Source: Caenorhabditis remanei (Eukaryota; Nematoda; Chromadorea; Rhabditida; Rhabditidae). From it: a stretch of 64,000 nucleotides of DNA. Below the pieces are notes generated by a model. That model ran no database searches. It saw only the letters and a program-made list of their open reading frames with translations, and was not told the DNA's origin. The DNA lies in assembly GCF_010183535.1 (NCBI RefSeq), contig NC_071331.1:17670001-17734000 (forward strand), in the 5' to 3' direction. Shown here one piece after another: positions 1-11,071 of the stretch; position 1 is the first letter of the stretch, and each line of letters opens with the position of its first letter. Both the position numbers and the translations under genes were made by a program.

Positions 1-963
1 TGTTGCATAATATTTGTACTCAAAAGAGAGCTTACGTCACAATGTGATGGTCGGTGTCTGCTGGACAGCTGCTTGACCCATACCGCTTGCTGACCTGTCT
101 CTAGCATTCATATTACCCGGCAAGCCATACTTTCCCTTTTTTCTTGGTTTGTTCGTAACGCACACAAATTATTTTGAATTTGAATGCTCTCACACGAACT
201 TTTAAAAAATTTCACTCGGTTGTTTGAAAAATTCATTCAAAAAGTGATGCAATCCTCCTCGAGTGTCACCCATTTCAACTACGAATCCCATCCGAACAAA
301 TTTCATGCGCCTTTATTTAAGAACCCCTGGCGATTGACTGTGAATTTGTAATACTAATTTTCAAATGAATAGGATAGTCAAGCGTTCCTTCTTGACTTGT
401 ATGTGCAGATGGTCCCATGTTCAAAAGGTAAAATGTCTCTTTTCAGAAAAATATTTTCGATTCATCCCTCTAGGTAAAAGCAGAAAATGCCGAATAAAAA
501 AGAACCAAAAACAATTTCACTTTTTCCACCTCCTCCAACATTTTCTCCTTGTTCTTCATCCGTTCGTTTCGGACACCATCCGTCTCCATTTTTCTCTATC
601 CATCTCCCAATGGCAACAGCCAAAAGGCGGTCTTGTATCCAACGGCGACTGCGACCGGTTCCGCAACGCTCATCTCAAAACGCGGAAAGAAGCATCTGCA
701 ATCCCTTTCTGTAGCAGACCATCTCTCTGGTCTATTCTTTCATTTATTTTGCCTCCTTCCATACATAAACACATACCAGTGGTAATTGATAATGCTTTTT
801 GGCAAAGCTTGTCTCCATATCTCTTATCTTGCCAAGATGATAAGGAAGCGCAACACGGCCCGACCGCGCCGCCACTTTTTTCGATCCGAGATGTTTTTGT
901 GGAGTGTCTAACGATGATCTTTAATAATCTTTGGACAGATCTCTAAATAAGTTTTTCTTCCAG
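1..963. other. 5' flank of thymidine kinase, no gene supported
   Basis: No exon can be assigned here. Positions 365-946 on + are free of stops in one frame (193 codons), and parts of the other two + frames are open as well. That points to a stretch poor in TA-containing triplets rather than a gene. No domain is recognisable. The region ends in a good acceptor (pyrimidines then CAG at 961-963) directly before the thymidine kinase start, so its last part is probably outron or promoter. Confidence 0.5.
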
Positions 964-1893
964 ATGACTTGCTGCTCATCCAACTCCTCGCTCTCTGATT
1001 TCAACACTTTGCCGAGATGTCCGAATCGCGTTGGCTCCATAACTGTCATCCTTGGACCAATGTTCAGTGGAAAAACGTAACGAATTTCGAAGATCAAAAA
1101 CACGATAAAAATCCATTTATTTCTTTTAGGACTGAATTGCTTCGACTACACGACCGGCAAATAATCGCCAAGCGAACATGTGTACTTGTGAAGTATGCTG
1201 GTGACACTCGTTACGATGCCGACCTGGTTGCCACTCATAGCAAGTTGGTTGATAATTCGAAATTGTTGAGTATGAATAGAGAATTTCAGAATGACTGGAC
1301 AAGGACGCACTGTCAAAGCACATCGACTGGATGAGGTCTCCTCACAAATCTTCAGCGACGACGTTCAAGTCGTTTCAATTGATGAGGGGCAATTTGTAAG
1401 TGATAGTGGAATTTAAGTTAGTTGTTTCAATTAAATCTTCCAGTTCGATGATCTCGCCGAAACCTGCGAAGAATTGGCTCAACGTGGGAAAGTTGTGTGC
1501 GTCGCCGCGTTGAATGGCACATTCGAGAGGAAGCCATTCCCTCAAATCTCACTTCTCCTACCGTACGCCAATGAAATCAAGCAAGTCACCGCGGTGTGTG
1601 TTGAGTGTGGGTCTCAAGCGAACTTCTCTTTCCGGAGCACACTTGACAAGAAAGTCGAAGTTATCGGAGGAGCCGACACCTATACTGCTCTCTGCAGAGA
1701 ATGCTACGTTCAAAAGAGTGAAGAAAAGGATGCTGAGGAGCAGTTGAAGACCGGATGTGACAAGAACGAGAACGACATCACTGGTATTGTTATGGCGAAG
1801 AAGGAGCAGCGATCGGATGGATCCGTTTCCCCACCACGCAAGAAAATCGGTCTCAGCAAGTCGGTGGCTCTCGAGTCGACTGTCCGGATCTAA
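964..1893 (+). CDS. TK1: Thymidine kinase, cytosolic TK1 type
   Basis: Exons 964-1076, 1130-1243, 1290-1395 and 1444-1893 give 260 aa. The enzyme phosphorylates thymidine with ATP in the dTTP salvage pathway. The P-loop GPMFSGKT (residues 31-38) is rebuilt exactly across intron 1. It is followed by the DTRY segment, the DEGQFF segment with the catalytic Glu (about residue 108) across intron 3, the ALNGTFERKPF block, the VCVEC and CRECY cysteine pairs that bind structural zinc in TK1 enzymes, and the VIGGADTY nucleotide-binding loop between them. Length and the short N-terminal leader match the animal enzyme. The tail after residue 200 is charged and family-variable. The start follows an acceptor directly, which suggests trans-splicing. 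The gene converges on the lysine-rich gene. A different upstream first exon is possible but not needed. Confidence 0.95.
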
Positions 1894-2102
1894 TCCATTA
1901 CTTCACTTTCTTTATTTTACATTTTCTTGCAACTTATACACCTGAACTAATTGCTCACTTTGTTTTCACTTATCATTTGTAAACATTTCACTTCTGGTAT
2001 CTAACACTCATCGCTTTGTTTCTCTTTTTTCACTTTGTCCCCGCCCACACATTCTATTTCTCTCAACTTGATTCCGATACTACACTAAATACTCGAGATA
2101 TA

Positions 2103-2117
2103 TTTATTGGAAATAAA
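2103..2117. promoter_or_regulatory. Back-to-back poly(A) signals of two convergent genes
   Basis: TTTATT at 2103-2108 is AATAAA on the minus strand and lies about 12 nt past the stop of the lysine-rich gene. AATAAA at 2112-2117 on the plus strand is the first clear signal after the thymidine kinase stop at 1893. If both are used, the two transcripts overlap at their 3' ends. Confidence 0.55.
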
Positions 2118-2119
2118 AT

Positions 2120-2767
2120 CTAAAAATCTTGAGCATCAGTGAACTGAACCACTTGCTGAATTGTCTTGTTCTCCTCTCCCGGTTCTAATTGTGCTTCAAA
2201 TCCGGGATGTTTCGGGCGTTCGTGCTCTGGAGGCGGTTTGTACTCTTGTTCGATTCCTGGTGGAACAGACACTTGGCCTGGAATCGGATTTTCAGGAGTC
2301 AAAGTGAGATGTTCCTCGTTTTTGGGTGTAGTTGGCTTGTTCTCCTCGGATTCGGTTTTCTGGAAATTGGATTTAAAAGGAGCAAAAGACGTCGAGTTAC
2401 CTTTAGACTAGCCTCAGACGTCTTCGTCTTCTGAGAAGATTTCGCCTTCATCGAATCGTCATTCTTCTTCGATTTCTTCGAATCCATCAATGTATCCGCT
2501 TTCTTCGATTTCTTTGAATTTTTCTCCTTATCATCCTCGTTAACATTTGACTTTGCTTCGTCAGTTGACTGCATTTCTTGTTGTTTTTGTGATGGTTTCT
2601 TCGTCTTTTTATTCTTTTCAATTTTCGAATTTTTACCTTTTGCAACAAGCGGTTTCTTTTTCGCTGAAAAAAAGAGATTATGTGTGTACTCGTGTGTATT
2701 GATATTTACGCTTCTTGCTTTTTCCACATTGAACCACGAACGGAACCAGAAGAACGGTTAGAAACAT
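2120..2767 (-). CDS. Secreted lysine-rich protein, unrecognised
   Basis: Exons (minus order) 2767-2710, 2663-2401 and 2359-2120 give 186 aa. It begins with a hydrophobic leader MFLTVLLVPFVVQCG that looks like a signal peptide. About 90 residues of Lys/Ser/Asp-rich low complexity follow, with repeated SKKSKK-type motifs. The C-terminal part is Pro/Glu-rich and contains PENPIPGQVSVPPGIEQEY. No catalytic or cysteine motif is visible, so no function is assigned. Splice junctions are good: the acceptor of exon 2 is a long T tract plus CAG and the donor of exon 2 is GTAAC. The last two exons join in frame 0. The composition suggests a disordered secreted or matrix protein, though the leader could be misread. 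Confidence 0.75.
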
Positions 2768-3438
2768 GCCAAACATTGCGAATTTCCCTGGAATTGTAGT
2801 TTTTCATGACAATTTTACAACTTCTCCATTCGAAAATCTTCCAAAAATCTCTCGAACAAAATGTTTCCACCCCACGTGTTTTTCTCTATTCGTTTTCACT
2901 TGTCACGATATGGTTTGTGTGAAAAAAGGAGAAGAAAACCGACAAGATCAGATTCTAAAGTCTGAGAGAAAAAAGAGGATTTCAAGTTTTCGGAATGGCA
3001 AAAGTAGCCAAAGATCGCGCACCACAGAAACATTTTGATTCCGATTTTTGATAATTATATTTTCGGAAAAAGGAGAGAAAATAGATAGAAAGAATATCCG
3101 GTTTTCTCCATTTCAATGTCTTCAGAATATCAGATGTTACGGGTTGACCCGGAGGAAACTCTTACCATCGGATAACCAGTCGCACATCCAAACCATTATT
3201 TAACTTGAAGAGTGACCAAACTTTTCGAATGTAAAAATGGCAGAAAACAATGGAAATTTTGGAAATTCAGAAACAGGGAAAATTTTCAGAGATTGAGGAT
3301 GCCACGTGGGAAATGAAGAACTTCTCAACACAGTTAAAGAACACTTTATTGAAAAGAGGGAATTTTATAAAAATGGAGCACTCATTACAACAGAGATCAC
3401 GATATTATTGGTATTCATCAGTATGTTTCTCAATTTCT
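2768..3438. other. Intergenic, nothing supported
   Basis: This stretch lies between the start of the lysine-rich gene and the end of the next minus-strand gene. Only short AT-rich open frames occur, without splice context or a recognisable motif. It probably holds the lysine-rich gene's promoter. Confidence 0.5.
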
Positions 3439-4030
3439 TCATCTTCCATACATCATTCCCATATACGGATTCATCATTCCTCCCATCATTCGTCGTCGAC
3501 CCCATCCACCGCCTCCACCGTATCCGCCTCCCATGCCACCATATGGTCCACCACCCATTCCACCGTACGGACCACCGCCCATCATTCCCATACCGCCCAT
3601 GCCCATACCACCCATTGGCATTCCACCGAAGCCCCCTGAAAGAAGGAAAATTAGTACTGTAACTACTGTAATATGATGTCAGTTGTTCCTGTTTTCATTA
3701 GGAATGGTTGACTTTGAAGATATCTCTAGAGGTTAAAATTAATCCTCAGGGCTCAATTTTCGTTGAGGAAATAGAATAAATCTAGAACTTCATTTTTGTA
3801 GTTGATAACTTTTTTGTACAGACTCACCCCAGCGAGAAAAAAGTACATATAAAAAAGTTGTCAACTAGAAAAAATAGAAGTTTAGATTTAATCTACATAT
3901 ATTAAGTTTGTGGAGCTATCGGTAATACCGTCTCACTTTCTGAAATCTAGCCTAAAAATAACTTACATTGAGCATTCGTCGCATTTATAAGAGCCAGAAT
4001 AACAACGAGAACAGCAAGAAGACTTCTCAT
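3439..4030 (-). CDS. Secreted Gly/Met-rich peptide, NLP/caenacin-like
   Basis: Exons 4030-3967 and 3635-3439 give 86 aa. A 20-residue signal peptide (MRSLLAVLVVILALINATNA) ends before QWGFGG. That start resembles the mature N-terminus QWG(Y/F)GG of the nematode NLP-29/caenacin antimicrobial peptides, which are induced in the epidermis by fungal infection or wounding. The rest is GGM, GMGGM and GGGPYGGM repeats, an Arg patch GRRRMM, and a C-terminal YGR that could be an amidation or processing signal. The intron is phase 1 directly after the Gln codon. TATAAAA lies about 40 nt upstream of the ATG, as expected for a small inducible gene. The family link is inferred from composition and the QWG start. 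A structural Gly-rich cuticle or eggshell protein is the main alternative. Confidence 0.75.
3782..3885. repeat. Small inverted repeat inside an intron
   Basis: The left arm (about 3782-3820, AGAACTTCATTTTTGTAG then GTTGATAACTTTTTTGTAC) is inverted at about 3843-3885. The same core recurs at 57.2 kb and 59.4 kb, so it belongs to a dispersed repeat family. It lies within the single intron of the Gly/Met-rich peptide gene. Confidence 0.75.
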
Positions 4031-4069
4031 TCTGAATCACTTCTGAATTCTGATGCAGGTCCAGTTGAC

Positions 4070-4076
4070 TTTTATA
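4070..4076 (-). promoter_or_regulatory. TATA box of Gly/Met-rich peptide gene
   Basis: TATAAAA on the minus strand lies 40-46 nt upstream of the ATG at 4030. This implies a very short 5' UTR, common in small highly expressed secreted-peptide genes. Confidence 0.55.
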
Positions 4077-6787
4077 CCCAATTATATTTATTATCAATGA
4101 AATTGCATCAATATGATAACCTGAAAAATGGTCATTGAACACAGTGAGGTAGTGTGTGAGAAGAAGAGACGCAGAGAAAAAAGAGAAGGTCAGGGGTCAG
4201 AATTTGTTCGTCAAGAAAGGATATTATGGTGTTGATGTATAGAGAAGGGGATGGTCATTATCAGAGATTCAGAACATTTCTTAACTTCTTCATTCCGACC
4301 GCATGTTATTCATCTGAAGGTGGCGAGATTCTCTTTGATCTACCTATGTCATCAGTCTATATTTTTCAACATTCGATACTAATTCAAGCCCGATGAGAAG
4401 GATGACGGAGCTCCATACCTGGATGGTCAAGCGTGTCGACTACTAATCTGGTTTTCGATGTTGCGTAGCAATTTTAAGACGTTGGTGCTCTTTTCTTGAC
4501 GGAATTCTACGTGTGGTGGGTGAGTAATCGAATCAAAAATGTATTTTTAAGGAGGGGGAGAAGACCAAAAATGAATACTTTTTTGAAAGATGAAGGATTA
4601 GGAAAAGCGACCAAATTGAATATTTATAAACAGAAGCGCGATTTTGTTTTGGCATTTTTTATTTGGAGTTTCGAAAAAAAATATTTCAAAATAATTTCAG
4701 CACTAAATCTTGAATCTGTTTTCCTTGACTTCCACCTTCCAAAATTATTTTCTTGGGTAACATGTTTTTTTTCAAATCAGGAACCTATTGAATAATTCAA
4801 TATAAATCTGAAAATTATTCAATCTGAAAAAAAAAGAAAAACATGAGAATTTTGAAGAACGCCATCTTTTTTCCGGAATAACGATCAAAGAAACCAAATT
4901 TAAAAGTATCTAAATACGGCTCATCTCGTCTTTATTCTCAAGCCAAACAGTCATTGTCAGCCAGGATTTTGGATTTAGAGAAGAGTGACGTGAAGTCGGA
5001 AGAGCATGCAACGTTGATGGGAATCATTTAGTTTGATGGAGATATTTGAAGGACCTTTTCGAATAAAAAAGAAAAGAAAAAAACAATGACGAATAGACAA
5101 AGAAAAAAGGAATTCAATGCCCACACAGACTTGAAGTTTTCGAAGTTTATTAGAGGATAAGAGAGATGTTGAAAGAGTAATGTATTAAAGTCCATTTGCT
5201 AATTGAATTATATCATAAGGACTAGCCAGGGAGTGCTCATCTGGAGGTTTCAGAAGACACTTGCATAACCGAAAAGCTGACGTTGCGGAGATTCTGACTA
5301 TTTACATATTTCTAGTTTTCATAATACCTAAATGAATTATATAACAAGTGTTTTGTGAAATCTCTAATTGGATGAACTGATCTATGTAAACACTTTCAGA
5401 ACTCAGAGTTCCAGTTATATAGGCCTCGTCTGAAAACTCTAACTTCGACTGTTCCCAATTGAGAAGAGTTTCTAGAAAAACACTTGAATGTAATTTCGAG
5501 AAAACTTCTGAAATTCTAGACATTCGAGAGTCTCGTTTTTCTGGTGGTCTCCTCAAGTAAGGCTTCTCTATTTATTATTAACTGTGAACGGTTCTCATGG
5601 GAATATTTTTAGAAATAATATTTTTTTGTTTTGTGTTTTTCTGTTTTGATCTACAAAAGTTTTTTCCGTCTCGAATTATATTCAAGTGTATTCAGTTTCA
5701 AAATATATCAAGTGAACTGTGCTTGCAGAGAGAAACTGCAAAGTTTGAGGAAAATGCGTACGTGGGCTAAAATTATCAACTGAAAAGGAGGCGGTAGATA
5801 CCTTTTATACTTCATATGGAAATCCAGGAAATTCTGTGGGTCCGTAACTCTCGAAATTCCTATTCTTCAACTTAAATCTGGAAATTAAAGAAAGTTTTTG
5901 ATATGAATGTTTTTGTTAATAGTGACAGTCTTTTTTGTTTAAAACAGTCTCGACAATATTCAATTTTCAGTAGTTCATATTAGCTTCTCTCTTATCGAGT
6001 GTTACATCCTTCCTGACTAGAATTCCGATTCTTCTGATCCCTAGTAATGCTGAGAAAGCTTATGCCAAAGATTATCTACTCTTTCAATCAGCTTTTCGAA
6101 TTTAGTTTTCTCCGAATAGCATTCATTTTTCTAGTGAAATTAAATTATCAGACAACTACTTTCGCTTGGTTACTCCAGATTTAATTACATAATCCGACGA
6201 GACATTTTGGAATTCGAAACATTTCAATCTGATGGTCTCCGACTGATCGCTCTTCTCATCTTTTAAGATCTTCAGAATTCTCTCTCCATAAGTAGAAACA
6301 CGTGGAAACAAGTTCCAAAAAGGAGAAGAGATTGAATAGAAAGATATCTTCCGATTTTATAAAAATGTGCCTTTTTTCGGAACAAAAATTGTAGACGAAT
6401 GCTAAAAAAGAAGTCGAACATAGATTTTGTATTATTACAAAAAAAGAGAGAAAATAAAGATTTCCATAGAATTGAGTGGGAGACAAAAATGGAGCAAATG
6501 GGAAAGGAGGGGGTGTCTAGAAAAAGAGTAATGGGATAAGAGAGAAATACTACGAATTTGGAAAAGGGGCGGGGTTTCGGAATGGGGATTTAATAAACTG
6601 GTGGTCCCGATGCACCTGCTGATTCTAGAGGTATGTTCCATTAATATTTGATTTTCTGGTGCAAAAATTTACAAAATTCAATTAGAATAGGGTCGAAAAA
6701 GGTTCCGAAGTGACTCGGAATTCAAATTTAATCACAGGAATCAAAAGCGTGCATAATCAACAAATATAATCAAGAAATTCACAGCAA
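4077..6787. other. Intergenic, 2.7 kb
   Basis: I see no gene I can defend. The best open stretch is an 84-codon frame on minus at 5302-5556 with an ordinary amino acid mix, but it has no recognisable motif and no good partner exon. TGAGGTAGTGTGTGAG at about 4146 resembles a let-7 family seed but has no pairing arm on either side. Confidence 0.4.
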
Positions 6788-7795
6788 TCACTTTCTTCCA
6801 TACATTCCATAACCAGCCATTTGAGCCCACATCAGACGACGCTGGAATCGACGACAACGAATTCCGCAGAATCCGAAATTGTTGTATCCGTAGTTATTGT
6901 ATCCATATCCACCATAGTTTCCATATCCCCCATAGTTGTTGTATCCATAACTTGGATAGTAGGAATATGAGGAATACGATGGGTAGTATCCACCATTGTA
7001 TCCTCCGTAGCCACCGTAGTTACCATATCCACCGTAGTTACCGTAGTATGGGCTATAGTAACCATCTGAAAATATGGATATCTTTATTTTGTCATTTTGA
7101 CATATTGCAACTATCAAAAGCATAAACAGATTTTGAAGTAACACAGTTTCACATTGTGAGCCCGAAATTCTTATGAATTATATAGTTTAATCTCAGAATA
7201 GAGTCTACTTAGAATATGTAAGTGACCCTTTTTAGAAACATCTATGGCACCAAGGAGAGAAAAATTCAAAGAAGTAAATACATCATTCTACGTATTTATA
7301 GACAAAAACAATGACTGCAAAGCCGTGTTCAAATAAATTCAATGAATTAAAGGCTGTCAAACACAGTGCTACATACTTTTCCTGAAATTTTTTTTCCTGA
7401 AATAATCTCCAACAAAACACAAACTACGCGTCCACAAACTAAATTGGTTTTAAATGATCATGCAGATTCTGAACTTGTTCCCAAACTATCCTTAATGTCC
7501 TGATCTAGAGGATTTTCAGTTCTCACAAAATCAACTTTCCTATTCAATACACTACATTCTTGTTTTTGAAAAACAAAAAATTCGTTATCAGAAGAAAGAA
7601 ATCAGAAAATCAGAAGGTCATCTTCATCATTAACCTAAAACTTTCACTTGATTCAACTGGTTTTCCGTGGGTTCTGGTTCCCAGTCTTCTAGAACCGAAA
7701 CTATCCCATCCCTCTATTTCTCACTCACATTGAGCATCTGCAACATGAATAAAAAGAGATGCAATAATCAGAAGAGCGGTCAAAATCACGCGCAT
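6788..7795 (-). CDS. Secreted Tyr/Gly-rich peptide with two cysteines
   Basis: Exons 7795-7729 and 7065-6788 give 114 aa. The signal peptide (MRVILTALLIIASLFIHVADA) ends before Gln. The mature region begins QYGYYSPYYGNYGGYGNYGG, continues as NYGGYGNYGGYG-type repeats, and ends in a different module: GFCGIRCRRFQRRLMW then MAGYGMYGRK, with two cysteines and several arginines. The intron is phase 1 immediately after the signal-peptide Gln codon, exactly as in the Gly/Met-rich gene 3 kb away, so the two genes may be diverged paralogs or share an ancestral signal exon. The basic cysteine tail suggests an antimicrobial-like secreted peptide, but this is inference. The intron is about 660 bp. The exon-2 frame also runs open upstream with a weak leader, so a one-exon model is possible but less likely. 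Confidence 0.75.
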
Positions 7796-7855
7796 GTTTC
7801 TTCTCCTTGTTCTCGAAAAGAAGTCCGTCTCGTGGTCATCTCCGTATCTTTTTCG

Positions 7856-7866
7856 TTTTTAAATAG
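7856..7866 (-). promoter_or_regulatory. TATA-like box of Tyr/Gly-rich peptide gene
   Basis: CTATTTAAAAA on the minus strand lies about 61-71 nt upstream of the ATG at 7795. It follows a GC-containing stretch (GGCC), as in a core promoter. Confidence 0.45.
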
Positions 7867-8868
7867 GGCCGGACGTAAACCTTTCGACACAAAACCAGTC
7901 ATCCCTTTCTCTCGTTTTCCATCAAAAAACCCATTGCCTTCCCGTGTTTTCTTTCCCCATTTCTTCATCTCATTTAGATTTTCTTTCGGCGAAGAAAAAC
8001 CGACATGACATCAAGTTAACACAATTACTGATTCTTTGACCCTCTTCTTTAAAAAGTTGGTAGTAGTATTGAGATCCCATAAATAGAAAATGTGAAGGGT
8101 CCGCTTTCATTCACAGGAGGAAGCAAATTGGTGGTTTTTGGGCGGAAATGACGTTGAGAAAGCGTGGAGAAAAGAGAATAAAAATGGTTGTGTCTGCAGT
8201 AGTCGAGCAGAAAACAGATGAGTCGGTTTACTATTCTAGTACTCAATCAACATGTTTCAATCAACCAGGGAAACCAAGAATTTTTGGAATTCCAGACTTT
8301 CAGATATCTAGATGTATCTACTTTGATCACCGGATTCATTTCACAAAATGGTCCACATTGACTCTACTCTACTTCAAGTTCGCCAAATATAACGCGGATT
8401 CTGATTTCCTCGTTCTTCATTTTCTTTGTCGAATAAATGAAAACATTATATTCATGTGATAGTTGTGCTTTGGTAATCTCGAGAAAATTCTGCAAATTCA
8501 ACTTTGCAAATGGAATCAACAGTCTACTGAGGAAACATGTTTTTTTGTTTCTGACCAGTCAGAAGATGAAAACTAATCACATTCGAAGTTTTTAAATTGG
8601 TTTTCTCGCTGAAATGTTTTTGTTGTCTATGTAGTTTGCTACTGTTTTTCAAGGTTGGTAGGAAGGTTATATGGTGCTGGAATAGTTACTGTCCGAAGAA
8701 GAAAGCAGCAAACTCGAGAAATAATATGTTTCGAACAGAGCTCCCCACTAGAGGTTCCCCATTCCCCTGTAATTAAACTGTCAAAGATTCCAAGATCTTT
8801 ATTTCTCATTGACGCCTATTGTTTTGGGCGAAATTCAATCACACAAAGAACAGAGAATAATTCAACAA
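7867..8868. other. Intergenic, nothing supported
   Basis: This is the interval between the promoter of the Tyr/Gly-rich peptide gene and the last exon of the fibrinogen-domain gene. The open frames are short and lack splice context. Confidence 0.5.
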
Positions 8869-11071
8869 TTAGTTACAGAAAGACGAGTCTGTTCTATCGA
8901 TTGTGGATGAATCGAAAGTGAAGAGAGCCATACGAACACGATCGTAGGATTGCAAATCGACATCATATCCATTGAATCCCAGTCCTGGTGTTGTTCTCAT
9001 ATTCACTCCCAACATTCCGTTTGCATCGAATATTCTGTAATCAAACAAATTAGACATTTAATTTGAGATAGGCTTAATGAATAAATTACTCGAGAGGAAC
9101 AGTGCAATTGCCACTTCTTGATGGATACAAGAATCCGTTCATGTTGTTTCCGCAACTTCCATACCACCATCCTCTGTAAAACAGTTTCAAATTAGGAGAA
9201 CTATTAGAAAAGTATAACATTATTTTAGTGTTAATAATAATTTCTGAATGAAGAAGCGTGTCCCAACTAACCCGTATGGCTTGGACTGTGGAGGTGGGTC
9301 AATTGAAGAGTCATCATCGTAGAATTCGAATTGATCACACGAATCACTGAAAAATTGAGAGTATGACACATTGCTTGGTAACAACCTTACTGTGCTTTAG
9401 GTCCATGCCATTCTGTGGAAGTAGAGAAGGCCGCTGCGAGATCCTTTCCTTCAAGTTTACAGACTCATTATAGAAAACAACTTATATTCTTAATTTTTTG
9501 TTCTGACATTCAAATCAATCCCAACTAACCGGAATTTGAATAATCAAGTCCGACTCCAGAAATATCAGCAACTGCTGTCAACTTGTAAAATTTCTCGGCA
9601 GTATCAATCTGCAAATATCATTATTAGCTTGTTCAACATCTGTCAAATCTATCAAAAAAGCCAAACCTTGAAGTTGTGATAAATTTGCTTAGCAATCAAC
9701 TTGGTTCCACAACACAGATCAATTTGTAGGGCGTATGGTTTCACTCCACTCAAAACATGCATATTATCCAATCCGAACCAATAGTTATTTCCTATTCCAG
9801 GTTCTCCGAAAGCAGCAGAGTAGTTAGATACGGATGGGAAGTCGAAGGTGATGTTCTGTCCAATTACTCCACGGCTGAAAGTTTCAGTTCTCCACGAATC
9901 TTACTGTGTTCACAGACTCACCTCTGAATAACAGTGTATGTTCCATACGAAGTTTGATCACAATAAACAGACACCGGAGTAGTTCCATCTGGATAAATTT
10001 TTTGAACTCCAGAAGTCACATTGACGACTTCCGAGCAATCGACTGGTGGTCTTGGTGCTTGAAAAGTATATTGAGCACAAAAGAAAGACTATAATTCACT
10101 TACTGGTAGTTGGTACTGCGGTGGATCCTGTGAATGGAACTCCAGTTGTGGTTGGTTCTGGTGTGGCAGTGGTGCTTTGTGGAGCGATATTGGTAGACCA
10201 GGCGATTGAGATTCTGGAATTATGTTATATTCAGATTTCAAAAAAAGAAAGACTCACGTTGTAGCGAGAGTTCCATCTCGAAGGCTTGTGTAAGTATAAA
10301 CTCCTTGTTCCTGGTTTGATGAAACATGAATGATGTAGTCGTCAATGATGTTGGTGCAATCTGAATCAGTGCCAAGAACCACACGCAGATCGAATCCCTG
10401 TAATTCAATTCACGATTCTGTTCATATGTTTTTGAACAGTTTTATGTGATTTCAAAACTTGACTCACAGTGAATGCATCAACTGAATTAACATAATCATC
10501 AGAGACCACAAAATTTAAGTTTGAAACTCTTGTCTCCATATTTGTGTTTATTTGAATTGCATCAGGTAAATTTACATCTGAGAGATTGGTCCCACTTCTG
10601 AAATGTATTTCTTATGAATAATCAACTATAAATTTTCTCAGCTTACGCTGTAGCAACTGCTTTCATATAAGTGTTGCACCCAGCTCCCAAAAATCCAAAA
10701 TTACTGCATGGCTGGCCATTTTTCACTGTTCCTGCTGGATTGTCAATTTCCCTAATTAGCACTTGGAAGTAGTTTCCGTCAGCAGCGATGGTCTGTAAAC
10801 ATTCATTTGCTCTTTCATAAGATCGTTAAAAAGCTATAAAACCCCGCCTCGCTCCCGTTGAGTTCTTCTCATTCCATTACGTCATTGGACGAAGAAGGAG
10901 ACGAAGCATCTTTGAAATTTAAGGTATAAACTAAAAATTAATAAGACAATTTCAGAAAATCTCCGACAGATTGATTTTGTTACAAAATAGTTTCTGAATT
11001 TATTTTCTAAAAACCACTAAATGACTCACCGAAAATGCCAAACAGGCTAATAGAACGGATGTTTTGAACAT
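8869..11071 (-). CDS. Secreted protein with MNNL-like and fibrinogen domains
   Basis: Twelve exons: 11071-11030, 10792-10647, 10597-10468, 10397-10258, 10213-10104, 10057-9922, 9874-9667, 9608-9530, 9448-9391, 9346-9272, 9173-9090 and 9034-8869, giving 457 aa. After a short leader (MFKTSVLLACLAFS), residues 22-65 (YFQVLIREIDNPAGTVKNG, then CNTYMK) resemble the MNNL domain at the N-terminus of Notch ligands. A Thr/Pro-rich linker lies around residues 160-193. From residue 195 (VDCSEV) there is a fibrinogen C-terminal domain, with YPDGTTPVSVYCDQ, YTVIQSRG, YWFGLDNMHVLS, a FEFYDDD segment and GGWWYGSC..NMNGFLYP. Fibrinogen-related proteins are often lectin-like and extracellular. The expected acidic calcium loop is altered. 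Exons 6 and 9 use weaker acceptors (TTCAAG, TTGAAG) but keep frame. Confidence 0.88.

Noticed and set aside
3250..3639. Plus-strand His/Ser-rich open frame
   Set aside because: It is the complement of the Gly/Met-rich peptide exon. Its composition follows from the GGN/ATG repeats on the other strand.
4146..4161. let-7-like seed TGAGGTAGTGTGTGAG
   Set aside because: No complementary arm within about 100 nt on either side, so no hairpin precursor.
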